64,000 bases of DNA from DAIDKA01 sp036498905 (GTDB taxonomy: Bacteria; Pseudomonadota; Gammaproteobacteria; Steroidobacterales; Steroidobacteraceae). Shown piece after piece: positions 42,722-51,883 of the stretch (the stretch's first letter is position 1; every line of letters begins with the position of its first letter). The stretch lies in the NCBI GenBank assembly GCA_036498905.1, contig DASYER010000023.1, positions 181,785-245,784 of the forward strand, given 5' to 3'. A program made the position numbers and the translations under genes. The notes under the pieces were generated by a model. The model was given only the letters and a program-made list of their open reading frames with translations, was not told the DNA's origin and made no database searches.

Positions 42722-43909
42722 TTAGCCCTGGCGCAATCCGGTGATGATGGGACGCCGTGCGGCGTGGATCGCCGGAAACAGTCCGCCGATCAGTGCCAGC
42801 AGCAATGCGTAAACGGTGCCGGTGACGATGAGCGCCGGAGTGACGCTGAAGGCGAAACTCACCTGGGTGAAGCTCTGGTAGTTCATCGTGGAGGTCCGCA
42901 GACCATTGAAGGCGAAGTAGGCGACCGCCGCGCCAAGCGCGCCGCCGATGAGCCCGAGCAGCAATGCTTCGACGATCACCGAGACCGAAACGGGGAATCC
43001 GCCGAAGCCCAGCGCACGCAAGGTCGCGATCTCGGTGCTGCGGGCTGCGACGGCCGAGTACATGGTGTTGAGCGCGCCGAAGACGGCCCCGACACCCATC
43101 AGCAACCCGAGCACCGTGCCCGCGCCACGGATTATGGTCGAAAGCAGAGCGGACTGCGCAGCATAGAACTCGCGCTCGGTGAGCACGTTGACGCTCAGGC
43201 GCGGATCGGTCGTCAGATGTTCCTTGAACGGTTTGACGCTCGCGGCGCTGGTCAGCAGCGCGCGCACGGTCTGATACGTATCGCCGCGCGAGTACGCATT
43301 CTGCAGTACGTGCACGTCGGTCCAGATCTCCGACTCGGATACGCTGCCCGCGTCGGTGAACTCACCGACGATCCGCCACTCGTTGTTGCCCCATTTCACA
43401 AGGTTTCCGACCGCAAGACCACTCAGGGTCTGCGCGGCGCTGTGACCCACGATGACCTCGTAACGTCCGGTCGCGAACATGCGCCCCGCGATCAGTTTGA
43501 AATGCGCCCGAGTCTGCGGGCCGGCAGCCTCGACTCCCCGGAACGGCGCATTGGCCGCCGTTCCCGTGGAACGCTTCGGCTGATCCACGGTCGTATACAG
43601 CTCCGCGGACACGATCGACCCACGGACATCGCGAGCAATGCCCGGCGCCTGTTCGATGATCTGCGCCTGCTCCTGCGAGAAACTGCTGGTGAGCTCCTCG
43701 GTGGTACTGCCGCGCAGCACGACGGCAACGCGATCGGAACCTGAAAGTTCAAGCGTGCGCCGGAAGCCTTCGCTTATCGACAGCAGCGCGACCAGAATGA
43801 GGACGACGCCGGCGATGCCGATGACCGATACCAGCGAAGGGGCCACGCGCAGCGGCAGCGCGCGCAGGTTCATCGCGGATACGGCGGTGATCTGTCTGAA
43901 GGTTTTCAT
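42722..43909 (-). CDS. FtsX/MacB-like ABC permease (second of a pair)
   Basis: 395 residues from the ATG at 43909. One N-terminal helix (VSVIGIAGVVLILVALLS), a ~220-residue extracytoplasmic MacB-type domain, then three C-terminal helices: the FtsX layout. It follows the paralogous permease by 19 bases. No ATP-binding gene is next to the pair in this window. Possible roles are lipoprotein or peptide export; without its ATPase this is unknown. Confidence 0.85.
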   Translation of the reverse strand: MKTFRQITAVSAMNLRALPLRVAPSLVSVIGIAGVVLILVALLSISEGFRRTLELSGSDRVAVVLRGSTTEELTSSFSQEQAQIIEQAPGIARDVRGSIVSAELYTTVDQPKRSTGTAANAPFRGVEAAGPQTRAHFKLIAGRMFATGRYEVIVGHSAAQTLSGLAVGNLVKWGNNEWRIVGEFTDAGSVSESEIWTDVHVLQNAYSRGDTYQTVRALLTSAASVKPFKEHLTTDPRLSVNVLTEREFYAAQSALLSTIIRGAGTVLGLLMGVGAVFGALNTMYSAVAARSTEIATLRALGFGGFPVSVSVIVEALLLGLIGGALGAAVAYFAFNGLRTSTMNYQSFTQVSFAFSVTPALIVTGTVYALLLALIGGLFPAIHAARRPIITGLRQG

Positions 43910-43928
43910 GATGTGGCCTAAACCGGCC

Positions 43929-45089
43929 CTAGCGTCCCGCCAACCCATCGACGATGCGCAGCCGCGCGGCCCGTACGGCCGGCAGCGCGGCTGCGATGAC
44001 TCCGAGCGCGATCATCAACCCGCCGCCCACAGCCAGAGCCTGCGGGGTGAGCAGAAACGCGGACAGGTATTCGCTCAGCGCATTGCTCAGACGGCCTACG
44101 GCGAGCATCGCCCCGGCGATCCCGATCGCACCACCCACTACCGTCAGCAGCAGTGACTCGCCGATCACGAGTGCGAGCACCGCCGGATCGCTGAAGCCAA
44201 GCGTCTTCAGCACCGCGACCTCATTGGTGCGCTCGCGCACGGACTGCGCCATGGTATTGGCGCTGACCAGGAGCATGGTGAAGAACACCGCGATGCCAAT
44301 GGCCGTCACGATTGCGCCGATGTCGCCCGTCTGTTTCGCAAAGCCCTGCACGAAGGCCTTCTCACTGCCAGTCTTAGTCTCAGCCGATGAGTTGGTGAAC
44401 AGCGCATCGATGGCGGCGGCGACCTGCGCGAATTGGGTCGGATCGGCAATCCGCACGATGTACCAGCCCGCCGTGCCCTTGCCGATGCTGCGTGCTTCAT
44501 CGAGGTAGTCATAATGAAAGTAGAAGCTGCCCACATCCCCGGACGGATCCTTGTTGTCATAGATGCCATCGATGACAAAATCCCAGATGAAGCTGCCGTC
44601 AGTGTGCGAGTAGATGTCTGAGCGCAGCGGAATGCGGTCCCCGACTTTCCAGCCGTGGCTGTCCGCAAGCGCGCGACCGACAATGGCCCCGACCCGATCG
44701 CGTAGCCAGTGTTCACGCTGCGCCACCGGCAGCAGCAACTCCGGATACATCTCAAGGTAGCTCTCGGGTGGCACCGGATAGGTGATGATGACGCCGCTTT
44801 CGTTCTGATAGTGGCCCCCGAACCATGTCGCGTGCGTCACGAGCCTCACGCCCGGGACGGCGGCGATGCGTTGCAGGTAGCTGATCGGCAGCGGCTGCAC
44901 GATAGAAACCTTGGCCATGGTCACGAGTCGGTCGATGCCCGCAAGATTGGCGTTTGCCTCGAAGCCGTTCTTGACGGCGGCAAGCAGGCCATACAGCAGG
45001 AAGGCGACTGCGATCGACAGCAGCGTGAACAACGATCGCGGCGTCCGGCGTCGCAGGTTCGCGAGCAGCAAGGGTAGGAAGCGGAACAT
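43929..45089 (-). CDS. FtsX/MacB-like ABC permease (first of a pair)
   Basis: 386 residues; start 45089 has AGGG upstream. First helix FTLLSIAVAFLLYGLL, a large periplasmic domain, and C-terminal FtsX helices with VREEERTNEVAVLKTLG-like RTNEVAVLKTLGF. Upstream (45090-45231) is a 140-base gap with no ATPase, then the sigma factor gene. Together the two permeases would form a heterodimer; the ATPase must be encoded elsewhere or have been lost. Confidence 0.85.
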   Translation of the reverse strand: MFRFLPLLLANLRRRTPRSLFTLLSIAVAFLLYGLLAAVKNGFEANANLAGIDRLVTMAKVSIVQPLPISYLQRIAAVPGVRLVTHATWFGGHYQNESGVIITYPVPPESYLEMYPELLLPVAQREHWLRDRVGAIVGRALADSHGWKVGDRIPLRSDIYSHTDGSFIWDFVIDGIYDNKDPSGDVGSFYFHYDYLDEARSIGKGTAGWYIVRIADPTQFAQVAAAIDALFTNSSAETKTGSEKAFVQGFAKQTGDIGAIVTAIGIAVFFTMLLVSANTMAQSVRERTNEVAVLKTLGFSDPAVLALVIGESLLLTVVGGAIGIAGAMLAVGRLSNALSEYLSAFLLTPQALAVGGGLMIALGVIAAALPAVRAARLRIVDGLAGR

Positions 45090-45231
45090 TGCCCTACGGT
45101 CCGCTTAGGGCTGGGGCAGCGTCCGCGTGCGTACGTACCGGCGTATGTTGCATTGCTTCCAAAGCGAGCCTCAATTGACCACCGCTCTTGATACCACATT
45201 GGCGCGGTCAGGCCATAGCCGGCTCCTCTGG

Positions 45232-46098
45232 TCACAGTCGGCTGAGCGGCAGGTCATCCGCAATGTAGCCGGCGTAGCGGAAATCGCGAATACCACAGAT
45301 GCGGCCATCCATCCAATTCAACAGCACGACGTACTTGACGGCTGCGGATGCGTCCGCGGGATCGCTCACGAGAAGCGCCGGGCGCCCCTCCGCCAACCCG
45401 GGGGCAAACTTCCAGTTGGAACTTTCGCTGTAGCGGGTGAAGTATACGGACACGTCCTTGCGGCCGCTGAGGCGCAGGCGATTCACGAGATCGAGCTTCA
45501 CGTCTTCGGCCAACAGCTCGCGTAAGGCATCGAAGTCACGTGCATTGAAGCGGTCCGCGTACGAGCGCAGCCGTGCCTGCTCCTGCGCCGGCAGCACCGG
45601 CTGTACGAATGTATCGGTCTGCGACAGGGCCTTGAGCCGGACGCGGCCGCGATGCAGCGCCGCCTTCACTGCCGGGAGTGTGGTGCCGAGAATCTGCGCT
45701 GTCTCGGCCAATGAATATTCGAGTACATCCATCAATACTACGGTGGAGCGCTGAATTACCGGCAGCTGCATGATCGTAGCAAGGCTCGCGCCGGCTGCAA
45801 CCCACGAATCCGCTTCGGGGGCGGTATCGGGCAGGTCAGGCGTACCGGGGTCAAGCGCCACCTCGGCCTGCCGCTTGCGGCGGCGCAGTGCGTCAAGGGC
45901 GGTGTTGTGCGCGATGGTGAACAGCCACGCCTCGGCCTTGTCGATAGTACCGGCCGAGGGCAGCGCCTGCGCCGCCTTGACGAACGTCTCCTGCACAATG
46001 TCCTCCCCGTCGAATACCGAGCCCACCATCCGGGCGCAGTATCGATGCAGGCGCGGTCGCATCCGCGTCAGCAGCTGGCTCAGCGCATCGTTTTCCAT
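45232..46098 (-). CDS. ECF sigma factor with C-terminal SnoaL-like domain
   Basis: 288 residues from the ATG at 46098 (GGTGGAG close upstream). Residues ~5-70 are region 2 (FDGEDIVQETFVKA, WLFTIAHNTALDALRRRKR), ~110-165 region 4 (SLAETAQILGTTLPAVKAALHRGRVRLK), then a SnoaL_2 domain (FNARDFDALRELLAED). ECF41-type factors carry such a tail as a built-in control element instead of an anti-sigma factor. The characteristic WLPEP linker is not visible, so it may be a different subgroup. Divergent from a small gene at 46246. Confidence 0.88.
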   Translation of the reverse strand: MENDALSQLLTRMRPRLHRYCARMVGSVFDGEDIVQETFVKAAQALPSAGTIDKAEAWLFTIAHNTALDALRRRKRQAEVALDPGTPDLPDTAPEADSWVAAGASLATIMQLPVIQRSTVVLMDVLEYSLAETAQILGTTLPAVKAALHRGRVRLKALSQTDTFVQPVLPAQEQARLRSYADRFNARDFDALRELLAEDVKLDLVNRLRLSGRKDVSVYFTRYSESSNWKFAPGLAEGRPALLVSDPADASAAVKYVVLLNWMDGRICGIRDFRYAGYIADDLPLSRL

Positions 46099-46245
46099 AG
46101 TCTCCACCGGGGTTAGACGATTCAGGCAGGCCAAAGGATGCGCCTTGCGAAAAATATGCTGCGGCGAATCCTTTTGACGGGTGACTTCGTCCTTGTGATG
46201 GAAGGCACGCAATGTGCGCGCCTCACAACACCAAGGATACCGATC

Positions 46246-46566
46246 ATGCAGAGAGTCACGTTGGTTCGCTACACAACCAAGCCGGAGCACACCGCCGAGA
46301 ACGAATCTTTGTCGCGCGCGGTATTCGCGCAGCTGCGCAGTGCCCCGCCCGAAGGCGTCGCTTATGCACTGTTCAGGGATGGCAACGAGTTCATGCACCT
46401 CTTCGTGAATCTCAAGTCGGACGAGGCCGCCCCGGTCACGGGTCTGCCCGTCTTCAAGACATTCGAGAAGGGCATTCTCGAGCGCTGCGAGGTCCCGCCG
46501 AAAGCCACCCGACTGGCTGCGAATCTGGTGGACTGCTACGGCTTCGTCAAAACTGCGTCAGAGTGA
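46246..46566 (+). CDS. Small uncharacterised protein divergent from the sigma factor
   Basis: 106 residues from the ATG at 46246, with AAGGA 8 bases upstream. Starts MQRVTLVRYTTKPEHTAENE, reminiscent of dimeric alpha/beta-barrel (ABM-like) proteins; no active site is evident. ECF41-type sigma factors are often next to such small oxidoreductase-like genes that they control, which may apply here. Its last 20 bases overlap the convergent TonB-like gene. Confidence 0.6.
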   Translation: MQRVTLVRYTTKPEHTAENESLSRAVFAQLRSAPPEGVAYALFRDGNEFMHLFVNLKSDEAAPVTGLPVFKTFEKGILERCEVPPKATRLAANLVDCYGFVKTASE

Positions 46567-47635
46567 AGGAGGTTCCCGGAGTTCCATTCAGTTCCATCTT
46601 GCAGGTGCCGTATTGGTCTCCAACTTTGTATTCGATATCGGGATCAAAGTTGAAGCGGACAAAGCCCTTGCGGCAGCGCAGCTTAACCTGGGAGATGTGG
46701 CCCTGGCTGACGCGGATTCGGAAATTGGGTTCAAACAATCCCAGGTGCCAGCTCCCGTCCAGCATCGATCCAGCTACATCATAGGGCTGGCCCATCAAAC
46801 GAACCTGTTCCAGCTGATGGATCATCGGCCTGAGTTTGTCGACGGCAGCCGGACTTATATCCGACTTCAGAATGCCTGGCCATAGGGCCGCAGCCTCGGC
46901 GTAGTGGCGCAATTGGACATCCAGTATGAGGGCTGCGAGCCGCAGTGACGCGAATTCTCGGGGGGGCAAATAGTGATCTGTACTTTCGTTGGCTAGAGCC
47001 CTTTGCACCCCTGCGAGCTGCTGGCTTTCATCGCCCCATGCAAGCGCGTAGGCGTAGCTGATCAACCCAAAGAAGGCATCCTCGTACAAGTTGTTGACGT
47101 CCAGACGCTTCATCGCGGCATCTGCTGCCTCCCGATCATTGGACCGTATCGCCTTCTGGACAGCTTGATATCGGCCAACGAATTGTGGTCTGGCCCCCTT
47201 TGGCTGCTCATGCAATACGAAAATGACCTTGAATTCGGTTGCCGATTCTACTGGCTGTCCATTCAGCATTCCGGGCTTGTATCTCGCATGCTCCATAGCT
47301 TCAATGGCTTCCTTTTCGAACACTTTATTGCCACTCGACGAATCGACCGTCACCTCGAATGGCTTTCCGGTCGGGTCGACCATCAGGCCGAGATATACCC
47401 AGCCTTCGCCGTTCGCGCGTACCTCCTCCTCGGGATAGTCGATTGGCAGCCTCTTGACCATTCGCGGCTCGATAAGGACTTCCGTAGAAATCTGTTGTGC
47501 CGGCGCTGACCCGTCAGAAGCGGCTGCCGGCGTCTGGCCCAGGGCGATGGCCGGGAGTAGCGCCGCAAGTGCTACTGCGAGGACGTACCCGGCTGGCAGG
47601 CGCATGGATTGAACACGGAAAGGGTGCATAGCCAT
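46547..47635 (-). CDS. TonB-domain periplasmic protein, paralogue 1
   Basis: 362 residues from the ATG at 47635; 47629 or 47608 also possible. Signal peptide (VALAALLPAIALG), then a TonB C-terminal-like domain at ~55-145 (EGWVYLGLMVDPTGKPFEVT, EAIEAMEHARYKPGMLNG), then a ~200-residue helical region with KRLDVNNLYEDAFFGLISYAYALAWG. Close to its neighbour (47821) in sequence along the whole length. There is no cytoplasmic anchor, so it is not a classical TonB. Function unknown. Confidence 0.75.
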   Translation of the reverse strand: MAMHPFRVQSMRLPAGYVLAVALAALLPAIALGQTPAAASDGSAPAQQISTEVLIEPRMVKRLPIDYPEEEVRANGEGWVYLGLMVDPTGKPFEVTVDSSSGNKVFEKEAIEAMEHARYKPGMLNGQPVESATEFKVIFVLHEQPKGARPQFVGRYQAVQKAIRSNDREAADAAMKRLDVNNLYEDAFFGLISYAYALAWGDESQQLAGVQRALANESTDHYLPPREFASLRLAALILDVQLRHYAEAAALWPGILKSDISPAAVDKLRPMIHQLEQVRLMGQPYDVAGSMLDGSWHLGLFEPNFRIRVSQGHISQVKLRCRKGFVRFNFDPDIEYKVGDQYGTCKMELNGTPGTSFTLTQF

Positions 47636-47820
47636 GGTCGCCGTCCGATGTTTGTTGGTTGGAGCAGGTACTGTAAGCAATGGACGGCCATCAAATCACG
47701 TCGCAGTGCGGCGCTATGCGACCGCGTACGTAGGAATTCAGTCGGGGGCGCGAGCGAGCTCAGACTATTGAATTCAACAGTGGACTCGATTATGTAGGCG
47801 GACGCCTCAGCAAGCCCCAT

Positions 47821-48903
47821 TCATCCGCCCCGAGGTGAGAATTGGGTGATGGTGAATGTCGTTCCCGGGTCCCCGTCGAGCTCCATCTCACAGTTGCCGT
47901 AGCGCCTTTCGATCTGGTATTCGATTGCCGGATCGAAGGCGAAGCGCACAAAGCCTCGCGCGCAGCGCAGTTTGACCTGCGAGACATGGCCCGCTGCGAC
48001 CCGGATGCGAAAATTCCGCTCGAACAGCTGCACCTGCCAGTTTCCCTCAGGCATCGCACCGGAAATGTCGTATGGCTCGCCTGAAATTCGCACGCGTTCG
48101 ATCTCGTTCACTATCGGTTTGATTTTCTCGATGGTCGCCGGATCCAGGCTCTTGAGTATATTGCGCCACAGGTCCATTGCTTCGGCGTAGCGCCGTAGTT
48201 TGACATCCAATATCAAAGCCTGCACCCGCACCGCCTGGAAGGCATCTTTTCTCAGATACTTCGCGGCATTCTCATGCGCGATCGCGCGTTGCAGGTCGGC
48301 GAGCTGCTGGGACTCGTTGCCCCATTCGAGCGCGTAGGCATAGCTCACTAGGCCAAGAAACGCGTCTTCATACAGATTTTTCACGTCCAGGCGCTTCATC
48401 GAGGCATCTGCGGCGGCTCGATCCTTGGCGCGAATGGCCTTTTCGAGCCTTGTATATTCCTGAATGAATTCAGTCCGGGCCCCCGTGCTCGGCGTCGCAA
48501 ACTGAAATACGACCTTGATCTGTGTCGCGGAGTCGATGGGTTGTCCGTTCAGCAGACCGGGCGTGAAAGCGCTGCGTTCGATCGCTGCAACTGCCTGTCG
48601 CTCGAATACCCGGTTGCCGCTTGATGAATTGACGGTCACTTCGAATGGCTTGCCGGTCGCAGCCACCATGAAGCCGAGTTGCACCCAACCCTCCTCCTCG
48701 ATTTCGTCTTTGGGATAGGACATCGAAATGGGCCGGGCGGGCCGCGGCTCGACCAGCACATCGGTATGGATGGTCTGCGAGGTTGCCGGTTCGCCAGGCA
48801 GCTGCGATTGCCCGAGAGCCGCAGCACAGGGCAACGCGACCAATATGGCAGGCGCGAGGCGCCGCATTACGGTACGCACGGCTTGAACACAACTGTGGAG
48901 CAT
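47821..48903 (-). CDS. TonB-domain periplasmic protein, paralogue 2
   Basis: 360 residues; start taken at 48903, with 48948 and 48867 as alternatives. Signal peptide to about residue 32, TonB-like domain (EEEGWVQLGFMVAATGKPFE, FTPGLLNGQPIDSAT) and the same ~200-residue helical tail (KRLDVKNLYEDAFLGLVSYA). The ends match paralogue 1 (GTTFTITQF versus GTSFTLTQF), so the pair arose by tandem duplication. 185 bases separate them, with no other gene. Confidence 0.75.
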   Translation of the reverse strand: MLHSCVQAVRTVMRRLAPAILVALPCAAALGQSQLPGEPATSQTIHTDVLVEPRPARPISMSYPKDEIEEEGWVQLGFMVAATGKPFEVTVNSSSGNRVFERQAVAAIERSAFTPGLLNGQPIDSATQIKVVFQFATPSTGARTEFIQEYTRLEKAIRAKDRAAADASMKRLDVKNLYEDAFLGLVSYAYALEWGNESQQLADLQRAIAHENAAKYLRKDAFQAVRVQALILDVKLRRYAEAMDLWRNILKSLDPATIEKIKPIVNEIERVRISGEPYDISGAMPEGNWQVQLFERNFRIRVAAGHVSQVKLRCARGFVRFAFDPAIEYQIERRYGNCEMELDGDPGTTFTITQFSPRGG

Positions 48904-49019
48904 CAGCTCTGGCACCCATGCTTGATTGTTGTTGCGGGCGGTGGCCATTTTAGGCGAGGTGTCGTGCTCAAATCATCTGGCAGTGCACCCACTTGCGGTC
49001 CCCTTGCTATGCTCCCGCA

Positions 49020-50288
49020 ATGGCATCCCGCAAACGAGTCGTGGTGATCGGGGGTGGCTTCGGCGGTCTGTGGGCCGTCCGGGCACTCAAGGCCGCGGAT
49101 GTCGATATCACGCTTATCGATCGCTGCAACCACCACCTCTTCCAGCCTCTTTTGTACCAGGTGGCGACCGCGGGGCTGGCGGCCCCCTCGATCGCGGCGC
49201 CCCTGCGCCATATTCTGCGTCGGCAATCCAACGTCTGGGTCCTGATGGGCGAGGTGAAGATCATTGATCTGGCCGCGCGCAGCGTACATCTGGACGCGCA
49301 GACCTTTGAATACGACTACCTGATCGTTGCCTCGGGGTCGACCCATGCCTACTTCGGTCACGACGATTGGGCCCGACACGCGCGCGGCCTGAAGACTCTG
49401 GATGACGCGCTGGCCGCTCGCGCGCGAATTCTGACCGCCTTTGAAAGGGCCGAGCTGGAATCCGATCTGCAGCGCCGCGCGGCCTGGCTTACTTTCGTGA
49501 TCATCGGAGGTGGGCCGACGGGCGTGGAGCTGGCGGGTACCTTAGCGGAGATTGCCCGCCACACACTCGCGCCGGAGTTCAGGCACAGCAATCCACGCCA
49601 GGCGCGGGTACTGCTGATCGAGGCGGGCCACCGGGTACTGTCGAATCTTCCGCCCCGGTTGTCAGCCAAGGCGGCGTCGCAGCTGGTGCGCCTGGGCGTC
49701 ACGGTGCGAACCGGTCAAGCGGTCACCGGCATGGGGGCTGACTACATCGAACTGGGCGAGGAGCGCATCCCTACGCAGACGATTCTATGGGCCGCGGGCG
49801 TTTCGGCCTCGCCGCTCGGACGAATGCTGGGGATGCCACTGGATCGGGCCGGCCGCTTGAGTGTGCAGCCGGACCTTTCGCTTCCCGGACATCCGGAAGT
49901 ACTGGTGGTTGGGGATCTGGCAAGCGTTTCCTGTGACGGACGCGCGGTGCCGGGCATAGCTCCGGCGGCCAAGCAGATGGGCACGCATGCCGCGAAGTGC
50001 ATTTGTGCCAGCCTCGCTGGGCGCCCGCGCCCGGTGTTTCGCTACCGTGACTTCGGCACACTGGCCACGATCGGGCGCCGCGCTGCCGTTGTTGAAATGC
50101 GCGGCCACCAGCTGTCGGGCACATTCGCGTGGTGTTTCTGGCTGGCCGCGCACATCTTCTTTCTGATCGGCTTCCGCAATCGCCTGGTGGTCCTCATCGA
50201 CTGGGCCTGGGCGTATTTCACCTACGATCGCAGTGCGCGCATCATCTCGAACCTGACTCAGCCGGTCCCCACCCGCCCCGAAAGGTAG
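49020..50288 (+). CDS. NDH-2-like FAD-dependent NAD(P)H dehydrogenase
   Basis: 422 residues from the ATG at 49020. FAD site VVVIGGGFGGLWA, NAD site FVIIGGGPTGVELAG, and the late AAKQMGTHAAKCI motif match type II NADH dehydrogenases. A C-terminal amphipathic/hydrophobic region (FRNRLVVLIDWAWAYFTYD) would bind it to the inner membrane. It transfers electrons from NADH to quinones without pumping protons. It stands alone, divergent from the TonB paralogues. Confidence 0.9.
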   Translation: MASRKRVVVIGGGFGGLWAVRALKAADVDITLIDRCNHHLFQPLLYQVATAGLAAPSIAAPLRHILRRQSNVWVLMGEVKIIDLAARSVHLDAQTFEYDYLIVASGSTHAYFGHDDWARHARGLKTLDDALAARARILTAFERAELESDLQRRAAWLTFVIIGGGPTGVELAGTLAEIARHTLAPEFRHSNPRQARVLLIEAGHRVLSNLPPRLSAKAASQLVRLGVTVRTGQAVTGMGADYIELGEERIPTQTILWAAGVSASPLGRMLGMPLDRAGRLSVQPDLSLPGHPEVLVVGDLASVSCDGRAVPGIAPAAKQMGTHAAKCICASLAGRPRPVFRYRDFGTLATIGRRAAVVEMRGHQLSGTFAWCFWLAAHIFFLIGFRNRLVVLIDWAWAYFTYDRSARIISNLTQPVPTRPER

Positions 50289-50417
50289 TCCGCCGGCCCG
50301 TCCTGCTTGGCCTGGCTGACCGAATGCAGCGGGGTGTTGCCCATCGCGACAACAAGTGTTTTGCCAAGTCGGTGAAGGCAGGTCAAGCTGTCACGAATTC
50401 CGAGGGCACGGGAGAAG

Positions 50418-51308
50418 ATGATGCGGCCGGTAACGCTCGGGCGGATGACTGTTCGGAAGGTCTTTGAGATGGAAAGCGGGCCACCCATGCCGCTGATCCT
50501 GTCCGGGGTCACGCCGAACGACCTTGCGCACCTTGCGGCGTGGTACACGGATGAGACGCTCGGGGCGAGCGCAGAGAAGTCGGCGTTCATGATGAGCATG
50601 CACTCGTATGTATTGCAGCTCGACGGGCTCACCGTGCTCATCGACGCGTGTAACGGTGACCACAAACACCGCTCGATCCCGGATGTCGACCGACTGCAGA
50701 CCCCATTCCTTGCGAATCTCGGCAAGCTTGGCCTCACCACGGACGATATTGATCTGGTGCTGTGCACCCATCTGCATTTCGACCATGTCGGATGGAATAC
50801 ACGGCTGCAGAACGGCAAGTGGGTGCCGACCTTCGCCAACGCGCGCTACCTTTTCTCGCGCCGCGATTTCGAGCACTTCGGTAAGCAGGAATTGGAGGAT
50901 GATCATGTGCGCGCATTCCGGGATTCGGTACTGCCCGTCTACGAGGCGGGCCGAGCGCAGCTGATTGATGAGAATATGGTCGTCCATCGGCAGATCGGCG
51001 ACGGTGTGTGGCTCGAACCGGCTTTCGGGCATTCGCCGGGCAATTTCTCGGTGCTTGCCGAATGCGGCGGCGAGCGCGCCATCTTCTGGGGTGATGTGAT
51101 CCACCATCCCGTGCAGCTGGTCCGACCGGACCTGAAGATGTCTTTTGATGCCGATCCGGAGGCGGCTCGCGCCACCCGTCTGCGCACCATTGCGCGTGCC
51201 GTCGATGAGGCCCTGGTCTGCTTCCCGGCCCATTTCCGCGACCCTTCGGCCGGGCGGGTCGTCCGCGACGGGGCCGTGTTCCGCTATCACTTTCTGACGC
51301 AGTCATAG
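50418..51308 (+). CDS. MBL-fold hydrolase, AHL-lactonase-like
   Basis: 296 residues; ATG doublet at 50418/50421 after GGGAGAAG. Full metal motif THLHFDHVGWN, later GHSPG and FPAHF ligands, so a canonical dinuclear site. N-terminal MHSYVLQLDGLTVLIDAC resembles quorum-quenching N-acyl-homoserine lactonases and related esterases, but other MBL esters are equally possible. No signal peptide, so cytoplasmic. Confidence 0.88.
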   Translation: MMRPVTLGRMTVRKVFEMESGPPMPLILSGVTPNDLAHLAAWYTDETLGASAEKSAFMMSMHSYVLQLDGLTVLIDACNGDHKHRSIPDVDRLQTPFLANLGKLGLTTDDIDLVLCTHLHFDHVGWNTRLQNGKWVPTFANARYLFSRRDFEHFGKQELEDDHVRAFRDSVLPVYEAGRAQLIDENMVVHRQIGDGVWLEPAFGHSPGNFSVLAECGGERAIFWGDVIHHPVQLVRPDLKMSFDADPEAARATRLRTIARAVDEALVCFPAHFRDPSAGRVVRDGAVFRYHFLTQS

Positions 51309-51393
51309 TGAGCGGGGGTGCGGCGCTAGGCCTGTGTATAGCGCAAGGTGTATTATCCTGCGCATTCTCGCAGCGGGATTGATCAAACGGACG

Positions 51394-51774
51394 ATGCGGA
51401 TCGGTCAATCCAATAAGGTCACGCGCAGGCTCATCGCGGGCGCGATGCTGCTCGCCTTTGCCCTGCGCGCGCTTGTACCGCAGGGCTTCATGCCTGCGAG
51501 CGACCGGCCCTTCATGGTGGAGATCTGCCCCGAGGGCTTCCCCGCGGAAGTGCTGATGTTCGGTGGTCACCATCATCACCACGGCGGGCCGCAGTCAAAG
51601 ACCGAACACTGCGTGTTCGGCACGGCATGTGCGAGCGGGCCCCCGTCGCAACCTGCTTTGCTCGCGCAGCTCCTGCCCGCGAAGCTGGTACGCCGTGCGC
51701 CCGGCATCACGGTCGCCGCCTCGGTTCGACTCGTCTATCTGCCGCGCGTGCGCGGACCCCCCTCCCTAGCCTGA
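51394..51774 (+). CDS. DUF2946-like exported His-rich protein
   Basis: 126 residues from the ATG at 51394; a GTG start at 51334 is less likely. Hydrophobic N-terminus (GAMLLAFALRALVP), then GFMPASDRPFMVEICPEG, five histidines in a row (GGHHHHHGG), CVFGTACASG, and a C-terminal YLPRVRGPPSL typical of DUF2946. This family often precedes metal-related TonB receptors and may bind copper or zinc. The gene next to it fits that. Confidence 0.7.
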   Translation: MRIGQSNKVTRRLIAGAMLLAFALRALVPQGFMPASDRPFMVEICPEGFPAEVLMFGGHHHHHGGPQSKTEHCVFGTACASGPPSQPALLAQLLPAKLVRRAPGITVAASVRLVYLPRVRGPPSLA

Positions 51775-51787
51775 TCCGATCATCATC

Positions 51788-51846
51788 CGCTGGAGCTTCT
51801 GTCCAGCGTTCCACGAGAGCGCGTTCGCCAGCAGGACGCGTTCTCG
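51788..51846 (+). promoter_or_regulatory. Two tandem hairpins in the TonB receptor leader
   Basis: CGCTGGA/TCCAGCG forms a 7-bp stem (51788-51808) and CGAGAGCGCGT/ACGCGTTCTCG an 11-bp stem with one mismatch (51814-51846). They lie between the DUF2946-like stop and the receptor start (51884). It may be a leader controlling expression or mRNA stability; no known riboswitch consensus is recognised. Confidence 0.35.
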
Positions 51847-51883
51847 CGGCTGTATTCGGTATTGCTTCTTTGGGAGATTTCTC

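Noticed and set aside
51308..51394. Cobalamin or other riboswitch before the TonB receptor
   Set aside because: No B12-box-like or other known riboswitch core is visible; only simple hairpins further downstream.
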